NCBI RefSeq assembly: GCF_016427605.1
Contig: NZ_JAELXQ010000001.1
Location: 374,860 to 438,859 of the forward strand
Reading direction: 5' to 3'
From: Ochrobactrum sp. Q0168
GTDB lineage: Bacteria > Pseudomonadota > Alphaproteobacteria > Rhizobiales > Rhizobiaceae
DNA length: 64,000 nucleotides
Position 1 is the stretch's first letter; every line of letters begins with the position of its first letter. The notes below the pieces were generated by a model that made no database searches, was not told the DNA's origin, and saw only the letters and a list, made by a program, of their open reading frames with translations. The translations under genes were made by a program, and so were the position numbers. Positions 1-8,541 of this stretch are shown here, piece after piece.

Positions 1-473
1 GGTTCCAGATAAGTGTAGCCCATATCCCAGGGGAAATAGATCCAGGTGTCCTGCGATACTTCGGTCACGAAGGTATCAACCAGCGGACGGCCTTTCGGCT
101 TGGCATAAACCGTTGCAAAATGTGCCTTCGGCATCATTTCGCGCACGATAGCGGCGGTCTTGCCGGTATCGGTAAGGTCGTCGACGACGATCACGCCTTC
201 GCCGCCATTTTCCAGCAGCTGTTCGCCGATGCCTTTCAAGATCTGCATTTCGCCCTGCGACGTGTAATCGTGATAGGAGGCAATGCAGACGGTTTCGATA
301 AGGCGGATGCCGAGTTCACGGCAGATAATGGCCGCAGGCACCAGACCGCCGCGCGTAATCGCGACGATTGCACGCCAATCGCGCCCCATGCCGGAAATGC
401 GCCATGCAAGCGCGCGGGCATCGCGGTGGAACTGATCCCAGGACACGGGAAAGGCTTTATCGGGCAAGGACAT
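1..473 (-). CDS. gpt: xanthine(-guanine) phosphoribosyltransferase, 3' end cut by window
   Basis: Purine salvage enzyme that transfers phosphoribose from PRPP to xanthine or guanine, in the cytoplasm. I read this frame directly from the minus strand: it begins [16 protein letters not shown] at the ATG ending at 473. It stays open to the left edge (157 complete codons; the family is about 165 aa), so only a few C-terminal residues are missing. The PRPP-binding loop reads [14 protein letters not shown]. Near the end are the family-typical [10 protein letters not shown] and [14 protein letters not shown] segments. The gene upstream on the same strand is a universal stress protein, 289 bases away, so a shared operon is not obvious. 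Assignment is secure from the motifs. Confidence 0.93.
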   Translation of the reverse strand, partial: MSLPDKAFPVSWDQFHRDARALAWRISGMGRDWRAIVAITRGGLVPAAIICRELGIRLIETVCIASYHDYTSQGEMQILKGIGEQLLENGGEGVIVVDDLTDTGKTAAIVREMMPKAHFATVYAKPKGRPLVDTFVTEVSQDTWIYFPWDMGYTYLE

Positions 474-634
474 CGAAACGCTCCATGGAACAGTCCGTGG
501 GCTGTGGCCCACAGACTGGCTAAACCAAAAATGCGCGATGACCACCGTCAAGCGCGCTGAACTGTGTAGACCTTCGCTTTCGCCATCTGCGCCCGCCATC
601 AAGGGGGCTGCAATACGATGAAAAGGTTTCTTCA

Positions 635-657
635 ACCCGGCACAGTCAGCGCCGGGT
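635..657 (-). terminator. weak hairpin, possible terminator of the stress-protein gene
   Basis: Seven-bp arms ACCCGGC (635-641) and GCCGGGT (651-657) lie about 105 bases downstream of the stress-protein stop on the minus strand. There is no good T-run after it, so this is only a candidate 3' end. The rest of the 474-762 gap shows nothing convincing. Confidence 0.3.
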
Positions 658-762
658 AGTGCTGATAACCGCAAAAACACTGATCTTGCAAGTCTGTTAT
701 GGCTTGAAGGGGCTTGATGCGACGAATTGGGGATAATTGCTCGCTAGAAATGAGCGGACATG

Positions 763-1608
763 TCACCGCGAAAACAGTGTCAGAACGGGGAGATCATTGA
801 GCATCGAGCGCGTTACGCCACCGAAAACCAGCTCGCGCAGGCGCGAATGGCTATAGGCGCCCATGACGAGCAGATCGGCACGTTCCGCAACGATGTGCTC
901 CCGCAGCGCATCCTGCGCATAGCGTCCATGCGAGGCGAGCGGCGTAACATCGACCTCAATGCCATGGCGGGCGATGGATTCGGCCAGTTCGGTTCCAGCG
1001 AGCGCTTCGTCCTCGCCCTCGGCTTCCGGTGGATCGACCCAGACGATTTCCGTTCGTCCTGCCTGTTTCATTAGGGGCAGCGCATCGAAAGCGGCGCGCG
1101 CCGCTTCCCGCTTGCCGTTGAAGGCAACGACGATCCGGTCCAGCGACAATTGCGGCAAGACTGGCGCGTAAGGCACGAGCAGCACCGGGCAGCTTGCATT
1201 GAAGACAATCGTGTCGGCGGTTTCGTCATTGGTAGCCGGATCATCCGGGTCCGGCTGACCCGCGACCAGCAATTCGGCGCCGAGACAGGAGGTCAACACA
1301 CCGTCAGCGGCGGTACCGGTTTCCGAGCGGGTGATACGGAATTCGAAATGCGCATCCTGTCTGCGCATTTCTTCTTCAAAGGCGTGTTTCAGCCGCTCGG
1401 AGAGTTCCTTGTGCTGCTTGTCGTGCAGCTCGAACATGCCGGGATCGATAAAACCGTTGGGATCGGCATAGACGATAGGAGAGGGGATGGAATAGAGGCC
1501 GATGACATGAAGATCGGGGACTTTTCGCATCAAAAGCGCGACGGCGGATAGTACCCGCTTCAGCTCGGCCTCGCTCCTGGAATAGGCAACCACCGTTTTG
1601 TAGGTCAT
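763..1608 (-). CDS. universal stress protein, two UspA domains in tandem
   Basis: A 281-aa cytoplasmic protein made of two Usp folds (about residues 1-145 and 155-281), so one chain resembles a Usp dimer. The second domain ends with the ATP-binding signature GAYSHSRLRELVFGG followed by VTRSML, matching the G-2x-G-9x-G-S/T pattern. The first domain has the weaker SCLGAELLVAG segment instead, so nucleotide binding may be confined to the C-terminal half. Family members help survival under starvation, oxygen limitation or oxidative stress; the specific role cannot be read here. The start ATG at 1608 is preceded by GGAGATCGGTC, a good ribosome site. It appears monocistronic. Confidence 0.88.
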   Translation of the reverse strand: MTYKTVVAYSRSEAELKRVLSAVALLMRKVPDLHVIGLYSIPSPIVYADPNGFIDPGMFELHDKQHKELSERLKHAFEEEMRRQDAHFEFRITRSETGTAADGVLTSCLGAELLVAGQPDPDDPATNDETADTIVFNASCPVLLVPYAPVLPQLSLDRIVVAFNGKREAARAAFDALPLMKQAGRTEIVWVDPPEAEGEDEALAGTELAESIARHGIEVDVTPLASHGRYAQDALREHIVAERADLLVMGAYSHSRLRELVFGGVTRSMLNDLPVLTLFSR

Positions 1609-1694
1609 GACCGATCTCCTTCCAGCTGTGTTTCTATTTTAGCATAGAAAGCAACGCGTTGCGTAGGCAAAAGGTTGCAAGGCATAAAGACATG

Positions 1695-2453
1695 TCAGCT
1701 TGCGCCGGAAATAATCAGTTCAGCAATCATTGCTTCTATTTCGACAGCCGCGGCGTCAATTTTCTGCGGATCGCTGCCGCGCACCACAAGCTCGGTGCTA
1801 AAACGCCCATTTTCGAATTTTGGATAGGATCCGATGATCGTGTCGGGGTTCTGCCTCTGGATTTCAGCCAGCGGCGCGCCGATGACGCCTTCGCCGAAAG
1901 GGCACAGCACCGCGCGCGACAAGAGCTTGCGGCCGGTCCGCAATGTGGGGATTACATTGTCCAGCATGGCCTGAAAAACGGAGGGAACGCCCGCCATCAC
2001 ATAGACATTGCCAATATGAAAGCCCGGTGCGGCAGAAACCGGATTGTCGATATGTTCCGACCCCTGCGGCATACGGGCCATGCGCTTGCGGGAATCGGTG
2101 AATTCCAGACCGCGCCGCGCATAATTGTCGCCGAGAAGCTTCATGGCCTTTTCATCATAGATGCAGGGCACACCAAAGGCTTTTGAAACGGCGTCGGCGG
2201 TGATGTCGTCATGGGTCGGCCCAATGCCGCCAGAAGTGAAGACATAATCAAAATTCGGACGCAGGGCATTGAGCGCGGCGACAATGGCGTCTTCCTCGTC
2301 CGGCACGATGCGCACTTCCTTGAGATCGATGCCCACAGCTGTCAGCAGATCGGCGAGATGCCCGATATTCTTGTCCTTGGTGCGCCCGGAAAGAAGTTCG
2401 TCGCCGATGGCGAGCATTGCAGCCCTGACGGCCTGCTGCGAAGTGTCGGTCAT
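1695..2453 (-). CDS. CinA-type MoaB/Mog-domain protein (competence/damage-inducible protein A family)
   Basis: A 252-aa protein starting MTDTSQQAVRAAMLAIGDE. The N-terminal domain is the MoCF/MoaB molybdopterin-binding fold: MLAIGDELLSG, then TSGGIGPTHDDIT, the classic MoaB/CinA signature, then a PVSAAPGF segment. The deamidase domain of full-length CinA (about 400 aa) is absent, which is common in Rhizobiales. The likely substrate is a pyridine-nucleotide or pterin-like compound, but the role of short CinA proteins is unsettled. I chose the ATG at 2453 over the one at 2471 because GGAG lies seven bases before it. It is divergent from wrbA, with about 175 bases between the two starts. Confidence 0.85.
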   Translation of the reverse strand: MTDTSQQAVRAAMLAIGDELLSGRTKDKNIGHLADLLTAVGIDLKEVRIVPDEEDAIVAALNALRPNFDYVFTSGGIGPTHDDITADAVSKAFGVPCIYDEKAMKLLGDNYARRGLEFTDSRKRMARMPQGSEHIDNPVSAAPGFHIGNVYVMAGVPSVFQAMLDNVIPTLRTGRKLLSRAVLCPFGEGVIGAPLAEIQRQNPDTIIGSYPKFENGRFSTELVVRGSDPQKIDAAAVEIEAMIAELIISGAS

Positions 2454-2628
2454 GCCCAGACTCCATTTCAATTTGGCGACAGTTAAGCCTCAGGCGCACC
2501 GCGCCGCAACCGGTTTGTCGCAAAAGACAAAATGTTCCTCCCGTGGGCCATCTTTCCAAAATGAAAATGCTCTCTAGTTGAGTGATTGCGGAAAAGGGGT
2601 TCCGTAAAATCGAAAACGGAGACGTCAG

Positions 2629-3228
2629 ATGGTAAAAGTTCTGGTGCTGTACTATTCGTCCTATGGACATATGGAGCAGATGGCCAAGGCTGCGGCCGAA
2701 GGTGCGCGCGAAGGCGGCGCAGAGGTCACGATCAAGCGGGTGCCCGAACTGGTGCCGCTCGAAGTCGCCAAGGCTTCGCATTATAAAGTGGATCAGGACG
2801 CACCCATCGCATCGCCGAACGATCTGGTCGAATATGACGCCATTATATTGGGCACGGCGACCCGCTATGGCATGATGGCTTCGCAGATGAAGAATTTTCT
2901 CGACCAGACCGGTGGCCTGTGGGCTAAGGGCGCGCTGCTCAATAAGGTTGGCTCGGTGATGGTTTCAACGGCGACGCAACATGGCGGTGCGGAACTGGCG
3001 CTGATTTCGGCGCAGTGGCAGTTGCAGCATCATGGCATGATCATCGTGCCGCTTTCCTATGCCTATCAGGGGCAGATGGGCAATGATGTGGTGCGCGGCG
3101 GGGCGCCCTATGGCATGACGACGACGGCAGACGGCGATGGTTCGCGCCAGCCATCGGCGCAGGAACTGGAAGGCGCACGTTTTCAGGGCAAGCGCGTCGC
3201 TGAAATCACCGCCAAACTGCACGGGTGA
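2629..3228 (+). CDS. wrbA: NAD(P)H:quinone oxidoreductase WrbA
   Basis: A 199-aa flavodoxin-like FMN enzyme that reduces quinones by two electrons, avoiding semiquinone radicals. The phosphate-binding loop [12 protein letters not shown] is at residues 8-19, and the FMN-contacting [20 protein letters not shown] and STATQHGG segments follow; these are hallmark WrbA motifs. Length matches the family (about 198 aa). The start follows GGAGACGTCAG. A rho-independent terminator follows 17 bases after the stop and is shared with the convergent tRNA. Confidence 0.96.
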   Translation: MVKVLVLYYSSYGHMEQMAKAAAEGAREGGAEVTIKRVPELVPLEVAKASHYKVDQDAPIASPNDLVEYDAIILGTATRYGMMASQMKNFLDQTGGLWAKGALLNKVGSVMVSTATQHGGAELALISAQWQLQHHGMIIVPLSYAYQGQMGNDVVRGGAPYGMTTTADGDGSRQPSAQELEGARFQGKRVAEITAKLHG

Positions 3229-3245
3229 CGGCATTTCATCAAAAC

Positions 3246-3275
3246 AAAAGCCGCTGGGAAAACTCGGCGGCTTTT
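3246..3275. terminator. bidirectional terminator between wrbA and tRNA-Leu
   Basis: Arms AAAAGCCGC (3246-3254) and GCGGCTTTT (3267-3275) form a stem ending in a T-run on either strand. It can therefore end wrbA on the plus strand and the tRNA transcript on the minus strand. Confidence 0.85.
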
Positions 3276-3288
3276 GCATGAAAAATTG

Positions 3289-3374
3289 TGGTGCGGTCGG
3301 CGGGACTTGAACCCGCAAGCCTAAAAGGCGACGGATTTTAAGTCCGTTGCGTATACCAGTTTCGCCACGACCGC
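3289..3374 (-). tRNA. tRNA-Leu (anticodon UAA)
   Basis: Read on the minus strand, the acceptor arm is GCGGTCG paired with CGACCGC, followed by discriminator A and an encoded CCA (3289-3291). The anticodon stem CGGA/TCCG encloses the loop CTTAAAA, giving anticodon TAA. The T arm is GCGGGTTCAAGTCCCGC, and a long variable arm is present as expected for a class II tRNA. Length is 86 nt with CCA. Confidence 0.96.
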
Positions 3375-3553
3375 AGCGACAGGATTTCTATGTCATGATT
3401 TGCGCGTCGATTTCAAGACAGAAAGCTTGCCAGCAATAACAGCTGAATTATCGAATATCCTTATGTTCTAAAATAGAAAAGCGGTATGATCGGCGTGTTT
3501 TCCCGGCCATGAATTTGATCGGTTCGCGCCAGATGCCATTATTTCCGCAAAAG

Positions 3554-3789
3554 CCTGTCAGCTGACGAATTTTGGATATGACAAGCTGTCAGGAATGATT
3601 TACGCCTACAGATGGACCGCTACGCGGCGGTCCGGGGCGTAGCAACCCCTTATATCACTCAGCGGTTGGTGTCACCGAAAGACGCCGAACCTTCGTCCTT
3701 TATGGTCAGGGTGCTTGCGACGTATGTCCAAGCTTCTCTGAAGCCAAAGGTCGTGAGGCCGTCTGAGTGCGGTTGCTAACACCCTGATC
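3554..3789 (+). ncRNA. candidate structured RNA or leader, family unknown
   Basis: This gene-free stretch upstream of the 93-aa protein is rich in complementary segments. In order they are: an imperfect inverted repeat CCTGTCAGCT (3554-3563) and AGCTGTCAGG (3584-3593); hairpin GGACCGC/GCGGTCC (3614-3620, 3627-3633); CAACC/GGTTG (3643-3647, 3664-3668); GGTGTC/GACGCC with one G-U pair (3668-3673, 3681-3686); and a long-range helix GGTCAGGGTG/CACCCTGATC (3704-3713, 3780-3789). I do not recognise the family. It could be a cis-acting leader of the small gene at 3853 or an independent RNA. The strand is inferred from the downstream gene only. Confidence 0.4.
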
Positions 3790-3852
3790 ACCAAAGATCG
3801 AAGGGCACAATGCGGGGGCGTACCGCGAAAGTGCTTTGGGGGCGTGACTGGT

Positions 3853-4134
3853 ATGGCAGATACTGTAACCTATTACACAATCACCTATGATCATGTTCAG
3901 GATTGGTGCGGCGGATTTTTCCGCCAGGACCAGCGCGCAGAAGCCGAGGCCGCGCTTCGTTTGATGCATCGCGAAATACGGAGGGAACGGTCAGTTTCGT
4001 GGCAGGCGCTTTACCTCGAAGAAATAACGATCCCGCTTCCAATTAACGAAGCCGTTCTGTTCGAACTCCTGAATGACGGTCCGCTGGTCGTCTTCGGAGA
4101 CCGCAAGATCGTCAATATTTATTACGTTGGTTAG
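3853..4134 (+). CDS. hypothetical 93-aa protein
   Basis: I do not recognise this family. The protein (MADTVTYYTITYDHVQDWCG at the N-terminus) is acidic to neutral and has no signal peptide or membrane segment. It has a central charged helix rich in Arg and Glu, a hydrophobic ITIPLPINEAVLFELL stretch and a C-terminus ending in IVNIYYVG. I prefer the ATG at 3853 to the in-frame GTG at 3844 because GGGGG sits at a suitable distance from the ATG. It lies behind a hairpin-rich stretch and 82 bases before ilvA, so co-transcription with ilvA is possible. Codon use resembles the neighbours. Confidence 0.6.
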   Translation: MADTVTYYTITYDHVQDWCGGFFRQDQRAEAEAALRLMHREIRRERSVSWQALYLEEITIPLPINEAVLFELLNDGPLVVFGDRKIVNIYYVG

Positions 4135-4143
4135 AGACGTTCC

Positions 4144-4205
4144 CTTCATCCTTGTTTGCATGGGCAAACCCGTATAGCGATAAGCCCTATCGAGTAGGAA
4201 TGAAG
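4144..4205 (+). promoter_or_regulatory. possible folded leader before ilvA
   Basis: The gap before ilvA can fold into a closed three-way shape. An outer helix CTTCAT (4144-4149)/ATGAAG (4200-4205) encloses the hairpins GTTTGC/GCAAAC (4154-4159, 4164-4169) and CGATA/TATCG (4178-4182, 4188-4192). The 3' arm of the outer helix overlaps the GAAGAG that could serve as ribosome site. Helices are short, so this is suggestive only. Confidence 0.3.
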
Positions 4206-4216
4206 AGAGTTTCAGT

Positions 4217-5473
4217 ATGACCGCCTTCGTCAAATCCGTGGCTCAGGCCGAAAAGGCAATGCGTGCGCTTTTCCCCGAGACGCAATTGCAGCTCAACGAT
4301 TATCTCTCCCGCAAATATGGTGCAGAGATTTGGTTGAAGCGCGAAGATCTGACGCCGGTGCGCTCCTACAAGATTCGTGGCGCTTTCAATTTCATCTCCA
4401 AGGCAGTGAAAACGACCGATGAGAACGTCGTGTTTGTCTGCGCTTCGGCAGGCAATCACGCGCAGGGCTTTGCGTTCGTCTGCCGCCATTTCGGTCGCAA
4501 GGGCGTTGTTTTCATGCCGGTGACGACGCCGCAGCAGAAAATCGACAAGACCCGCGCTTTCGGTGGTGAATTCATCGAAATCAAGCTCGTCGGCGATATT
4601 TTCGACGTCTGCTATGCTGCTTCGCAGGAATTTGCGGCCAGCAACAATGGCGTCATGGTGCCACCTTTCGATCATCCGCGTATTGTGGAAGGTCAGGCGA
4701 CCGTCGCGCTGGAGATCGCACGACAATTGCCGGAGGGCAAAAAGCCGGATCTGGTTTTGTTGCCGGTGGGCGGCGGCGGGCTTTCCGGCGGGGTGACGCA
4801 ATATATTTCCGATCTTGGCTGGAAAACCGCGTTTCGCTTTGTCGAACCGAAGGGAGCGGCAAGCCTGCAAGCCAGTCTGGAAGCGGGCAAGCGTATCAAG
4901 CTTACCCATGTCGATAATTTCGTGGATGGCGCGGCTGTCGCTGAGATTGGCAAGGAAAATTTCAAGCTTCTCAAAGGCTTCGACGCGAAATCTGTCATAA
5001 CGGTTCCGGAAAATCGCCTCTGCGCGACGATCATCGAAATGCTCAATATCGAGGGCGTGGTGCTGGAACCAGCAGGCGCTTTGGGCATTGACGCGCTGAA
5101 GGATTTCAAGAAAAGCGAAATCAAGGGCAAGCGCATCGTGATTGTCGTTTCGGGTGGCAATTTCGATTTCGAACGCCTGCCGGATGTTCGCGAAAGAGCG
5201 CTTCGCTTTGAAGGTTTGAAGAAATATTTCATTTTCCGCTTCCCGCAGCGTCCGGGCGCATTGCGCTCGTTCCTTGATCTGCTGGGGCCGGAAGATGACA
5301 TCGCCCGCTTCGAATATCTGAAGAAATCCGCCCGCAATTTCGGCTCGGTGCTGATCGGCATTGAAACGAAGGATGCCGCGAATTTCAAACTTCTGGAAAA
5401 GAAGTTCGGCGAGGCCGGTTGGGCTTATCAGGACATTACGGACAATCAGGTTCTGGCTGATTTCATCATTTGA
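4217..5473 (+). CDS. ilvA: threonine ammonia-lyase (threonine dehydratase), short form with one ACT domain
   Basis: PLP enzyme converting threonine to 2-oxobutanoate, the first step of isoleucine synthesis, or catabolic threonine breakdown. 418 aa. The PLP lysine is K52 in SYKIRGAFNF; ASAGNHAQGFA follows, the glycine-rich cofactor loop is LPVGGGGLSGG, and VVSGGNFD lies before the C-terminal domain. A single ACT-like regulatory domain (about residues 330-400, PQRPGALRSFLDLLGPEDDI) makes it the short IlvA class rather than the 514-aa two-ACT enterobacterial form. Feedback by isoleucine or activation by valine is likely but not visible. The start is the first ATG after GAAGAGAG. Confidence 0.95.
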   Translation: MTAFVKSVAQAEKAMRALFPETQLQLNDYLSRKYGAEIWLKREDLTPVRSYKIRGAFNFISKAVKTTDENVVFVCASAGNHAQGFAFVCRHFGRKGVVFMPVTTPQQKIDKTRAFGGEFIEIKLVGDIFDVCYAASQEFAASNNGVMVPPFDHPRIVEGQATVALEIARQLPEGKKPDLVLLPVGGGGLSGGVTQYISDLGWKTAFRFVEPKGAASLQASLEAGKRIKLTHVDNFVDGAAVAEIGKENFKLLKGFDAKSVITVPENRLCATIIEMLNIEGVVLEPAGALGIDALKDFKKSEIKGKRIVIVVSGGNFDFERLPDVRERALRFEGLKKYFIFRFPQRPGALRSFLDLLGPEDDIARFEYLKKSARNFGSVLIGIETKDAANFKLLEKKFGEAGWAYQDITDNQVLADFII

Positions 5474-5517
5474 ACCGAAGCCAAGCGTCTGAATCAAAAA
5501 GGCGAAAGGCCATGGCG

Positions 5518-5594
5518 AAAATGGTGATTTCGAGAACCGGAGCGGAGCGTACTTTTGGGTACGTGAGCCTAGGTAAGCGCAGAAATTGCCATTT
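5518..5594. repeat. imperfect palindromic repeat element, Bru-RS-like
   Basis: About 77 bases with complementary ends: AAAATGGTGATTTC (5518-5531) against GAAATTGCCATTT (5582-5594). A nested GTAC...GTAC core near 5550-5565 sits between GAGCG and GTGAGC. I recall a similar palindromic unit (GAGAACCGGAGCGGAGCG...) as dispersed in Brucella and Ochrobactrum intergenic regions (Bru-RS family). This single copy cannot prove it is repeated in the genome. Confidence 0.5.
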
Positions 5595-5922
5595 GCAGAC
5601 CGGCATGACGGCTTTTGGATCACGCGCGAAAACGAAATCATTTGCTTTTTCGCTCAAACCACCCCATATGGGCGGCAGGCGCATGGGCCGACGTTAGTTG
5701 TCGGCTTTCCCGGCATTGGACTTGTTGCGTCACACCTTCGTCTTCTGGAATGGTCTGGAAGCGGAGTGGACCTGAGATTTGCTCGGGCACGGCTGCGCAA
5801 GTCGCCAGGGGTTTTCCCGGCGTCCCGTCGTTATCATAAAAATGGATTTGGCTCGGGCAAGTTGCGCTTTCCCGGCATTGAAAGCGGACCGCAAATGTGC
5901 GGTGCCGCCGAAAGAGATTGAA
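5595..5922. other. non-coding stretch before the DEAD-box helicase
   Basis: No convincing gene. The only internal structure I see is a 14-base direct repeat CTTTCCCGGCATTG near 5704 and 5867. Open frames here lack ribosome sites and family motifs. A long 5' untranslated region would fit a cold-inducible DEAD-box helicase, but no promoter is clear. Confidence 0.4.
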
Positions 5923-7326
5923 TTGACAAATGAAAATACGGGCGGCTTTGCCGCTCTTGGCGTCACCGGCGTTTTGCTCAAAGGTGTCGAAGCTGCTGGC
6001 ATGACCGAACCCAAGCCGATCCAGACGCAGGCTATCCCGCCGCAGCTGGAAGGCAAGGACATTCTCGGTATTGCGCAGACCGGCTCGGGCAAGACTGCTG
6101 CTTTCAGCCTGCCGATCCTGCAAAAGATCATCGGTCTTGGCGATAAGCGCCGCCCGAAGACGGCGCGCGCGCTTGTGCTTGCACCAACCCGCGAACTGGC
6201 CGTCCAGATTGAACAGACGATCCGCAACGTTTCCAAGGCCGCGCATATCTCGACGGCGCTCGTGCTTGGCGGCGTATCGAAGCTGACGCAGATCAAGCGT
6301 ATCGCACCCGGCATCGACGTGCTGATTGCAACGCCGGGCCGCCTGACGGATCTGATGCGCGAAGGTCTGGTTGACCTTTCGCAGACCCGCTGGCTGGTGC
6401 TCGATGAAGCGGATCGCATGCTCGATATGGGCTTCATCAACGATGTGAAGCGCATCGCCAAGGCAACCCATGCCGACCGTCAGACCGCGCTTTTCTCGGC
6501 AACCATGCCAAAGGAAATTGCAGCACTCGCAGGCAGCCTGCTTCGTGATCCAGTTCGCGTGGAAGTTGCGCCGCAGGGCACGACGGCTGCCGAAATCACC
6601 CAGGTCGTGCATCCTGTGCCGACCAAGGAAAAGCGCCGCCTTCTGTCGGCTCTGTTGGCGGATAAGAACATGCGTTCGGTTATCGTCTTCACCCGCACCA
6701 AGCATGGTGCGGATGCGGTCGTGCGCCACCTTGAACGTGACAAGTTCGACGTTGCGGCCATTCACGGCAACAAGTCGCAGAATGCCCGCCAGCGCGCGCT
6801 GAATGGTTTCCGCGACGGCACGCTGCGAATTCTGGTTGCAACCGATATCGCTGCGCGCGGTATTGATGTTCCCGGCATCAGCCATGTGGTCAACTACGAC
6901 CTCCCGGACGAGCCGGAAACCTATGTACACCGTATCGGCCGCACCGGACGCAATGGCGCCAGCGGTGCCTCGATCACCCTGTACGATCAGGCGACCGAGG
7001 ATTCGAAGCTGCGTGCAGTGGAACGCGTGACCCGCACCAAGCTTCCGATCAAGGATGCTCCGGTCAAGCTTGCACCGGCACCAGCAGCAGCACCGCGCAT
7101 TTCGATTGTGGGCGAGGACAAGCCGCAGAAGACGCAGCACCGCAAGGGCCCGTCACCGCAGCAGCATCGTCGTCCAGCGCAGAAGCCGGGCGAGCATCGT
7201 TCAGGCAATCACGCTTCCACAGGCGGCCATGCCAATGCGACTGGCGAAGCGGCACCAAAGGCAAAGCGTCCATTCCGTCGTAAGCGCCGCAACGGCAATG
7301 GCGGCGGCGGACAGCGCGCTGCCTGA
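5923..7326 (+). CDS. DEAD-box ATP-dependent RNA helicase, RhlE-like
   Basis: Unwinds RNA duplexes in ribosome assembly, mRNA decay or cold adaptation. All core motifs are present in order: Q motif (PIQTQAIP), Walker A AQTGSGKT, PTRELAVQ, TPGRLTD, DEAD in LVLDEADRMLDMGF, SATMP, VFTRTK, ARGIDVPG and HRIGRTGR. After residue about 380 the chain becomes a low-complexity basic tail ending KRPFRRKRRNGNGGGGQRAA, typical of RNA-binding tails in RhlE proteins. The open frame extends upstream to 5779, but the match to the family begins at the TTG at 5923 (TNENTGGFAALG), which follows AAAGAG; the nearby ATG is out of frame. Length is then 467 aa. A strong terminator follows the stop. Confidence 0.92.
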   Translation: MTNENTGGFAALGVTGVLLKGVEAAGMTEPKPIQTQAIPPQLEGKDILGIAQTGSGKTAAFSLPILQKIIGLGDKRRPKTARALVLAPTRELAVQIEQTIRNVSKAAHISTALVLGGVSKLTQIKRIAPGIDVLIATPGRLTDLMREGLVDLSQTRWLVLDEADRMLDMGFINDVKRIAKATHADRQTALFSATMPKEIAALAGSLLRDPVRVEVAPQGTTAAEITQVVHPVPTKEKRRLLSALLADKNMRSVIVFTRTKHGADAVVRHLERDKFDVAAIHGNKSQNARQRALNGFRDGTLRILVATDIAARGIDVPGISHVVNYDLPDEPETYVHRIGRTGRNGASGASITLYDQATEDSKLRAVERVTRTKLPIKDAPVKLAPAPAAAPRISIVGEDKPQKTQHRKGPSPQQHRRPAQKPGEHRSGNHASTGGHANATGEAAPKAKRPFRRKRRNGNGGGGQRAA

Positions 7327-7349
7327 CCTCTCGCAGAACATCTTTTACA

Positions 7350-7378
7350 AAAGCCGCCCATTTCGGGCGGCTTTTTCT
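7350..7378 (+). terminator. rho-independent terminator after the helicase gene
   Basis: Stem AAAGCCGCCC (7350-7359) and GGGCGGCTTT (7365-7374) with loop ATTTC and a T-run following. Confidence 0.9.
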
Positions 7379-7508
7379 TTGGAACCGCTTTTTTGTGGTT
7401 TGAGTTTGCGGGTTGTCTTGGAAAATTATTCCATCCTTCCTTGAAGGGCAGGGCGGTTCCTCATACTTTCCGGGCAAACAGCTCGGCCCAAGATGAAGGA
7501 TGGAAGCT

Positions 7509-8537
7509 ATGCTCCAGTCGGTTCTAGACGCAATCGGTAACACGCCATTGATTCGTCTCAAGAAGGCTTCCGAGATCACCGGCTGCGAGATTTACGGCAA
7601 GGCTGAATTTCTCAATCCGGGACAATCGGTCAAGGACCGCGCGGCGCTTTACATTATCCGTGATGCCGAAAAGCGCGGCCTGCTTCGTCCGGGTGGCGTG
7701 ATTGTCGAGGGAACGGCGGGCAATACGGGCATTGGCCTGACCCTTGTTGCGAAGGCGCTCGGCTATCGCACGGTCATCGTCATTCCCGAAACGCAGAGCC
7801 AGGAAAAGAAGGACGCGCTGCGTCTGCTCGGTGCGGAACTGATCGAGGTTCCAGCCGCGCCTTATCGTAATCCCAACAACTATGTGCGCCTGTCTGGCCG
7901 CTTGGCCGAACAGCTTGCCAAAACCGAACCGAATGGCGCGATCTGGGCCAACCAGTTCGATAATCCGATCAATCGTCAGGCGCATATCGAAACCACCGCG
8001 CCGGAAATCTGGCGCGATACCCATGGCAAGGTCGATGGTTTCGTGGCGGCTGTCGGATCGGGCGGCACGCTTGTCGGAACGGCCTTCGGCCTGAAGGAAC
8101 ATAATCGCGATATCAAAATAGGGCTCGCCGATCCCTATGGCGCAGCACTCTATTCCTATTACACGACCGGCGAATTGAAAGCCGAGGGCGATTCGATCAC
8201 CGAAGGGATCGGGCAGGGACGAATCACGGCCAATCTGGAAGGGTTCACGCCTGATTTTTCCTACCGCATTTCGGATGCAGATGCGCTCGATGTCGTGTTC
8301 GATCTGGTGGAGAATGAGGGGCTTTGCCTCGGCGGTTCATCCGGCATCAACATCGCCGGTGCGATCCGGCTTGCAAAAGATCTCGGTCCGGGCCACACAA
8401 TTGTGACGGTGCTTTGCGACTATGGTAATCGTTACCAGTCGAAAATGTTCAATCCATCCTTCCTGCGCGGCAAGAACTTGCCGGTGCCAGGCTGGCTGGA
8501 AACCAAAACCGAGATAGACATACCGTTCGAGGAATAA
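7509..8537 (+). CDS. cysK: cysteine synthase A (O-acetylserine sulfhydrylase)
   Basis: PLP enzyme that makes cysteine from O-acetylserine and sulfide. 342 aa, slightly longer than the classical 315-325 aa. The PLP lysine is K42 in NPGQSVKDRAA, the substrate loop is EGTAGNTGIGL, and the phosphate loop is VGSGGTLVG. The Ser of LGGSSGIN contacts the pyridine ring. The in-frame ATG at 7500 lacks room for a ribosome site; the ATG at 7509 has AAGGA eight bases before it. It is followed after four bases by the AlaX gene and then a sulfurtransferase gene, so this looks like a sulfur/cysteine-related transcription unit. Confidence 0.94.
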   Translation: MLQSVLDAIGNTPLIRLKKASEITGCEIYGKAEFLNPGQSVKDRAALYIIRDAEKRGLLRPGGVIVEGTAGNTGIGLTLVAKALGYRTVIVIPETQSQEKKDALRLLGAELIEVPAAPYRNPNNYVRLSGRLAEQLAKTEPNGAIWANQFDNPINRQAHIETTAPEIWRDTHGKVDGFVAAVGSGGTLVGTAFGLKEHNRDIKIGLADPYGAALYSYYTTGELKAEGDSITEGIGQGRITANLEGFTPDFSYRISDADALDVVFDLVENEGLCLGGSSGINIAGAIRLAKDLGPGHTIVTVLCDYGNRYQSKMFNPSFLRGKNLPVPGWLETKTEIDIPFEE

Positions 8538-8541
8538 AACA

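Noticed and set aside
3289..4134. tRNA-Leu followed by an orphan gene as a possible integration site
   Set aside because: There is no integrase, no repeat of the tRNA end nearby and no change in base use; ordinary intergenic DNA is simpler.
4187..5641. 484-codon minus-strand frame opposite ilvA
   Set aside because: It is antisense to a complete ilvA with all motifs; it has no ribosome site and no family features. Similar long shadows occur opposite the CoA-transferase, thrS, the RND permease, gyrA and tgt/queA.
5586..5921. 111-codon plus-strand frame before the helicase gene
   Set aside because: Begins inside the palindromic repeat, has no ribosome site, and its composition is not protein-like.
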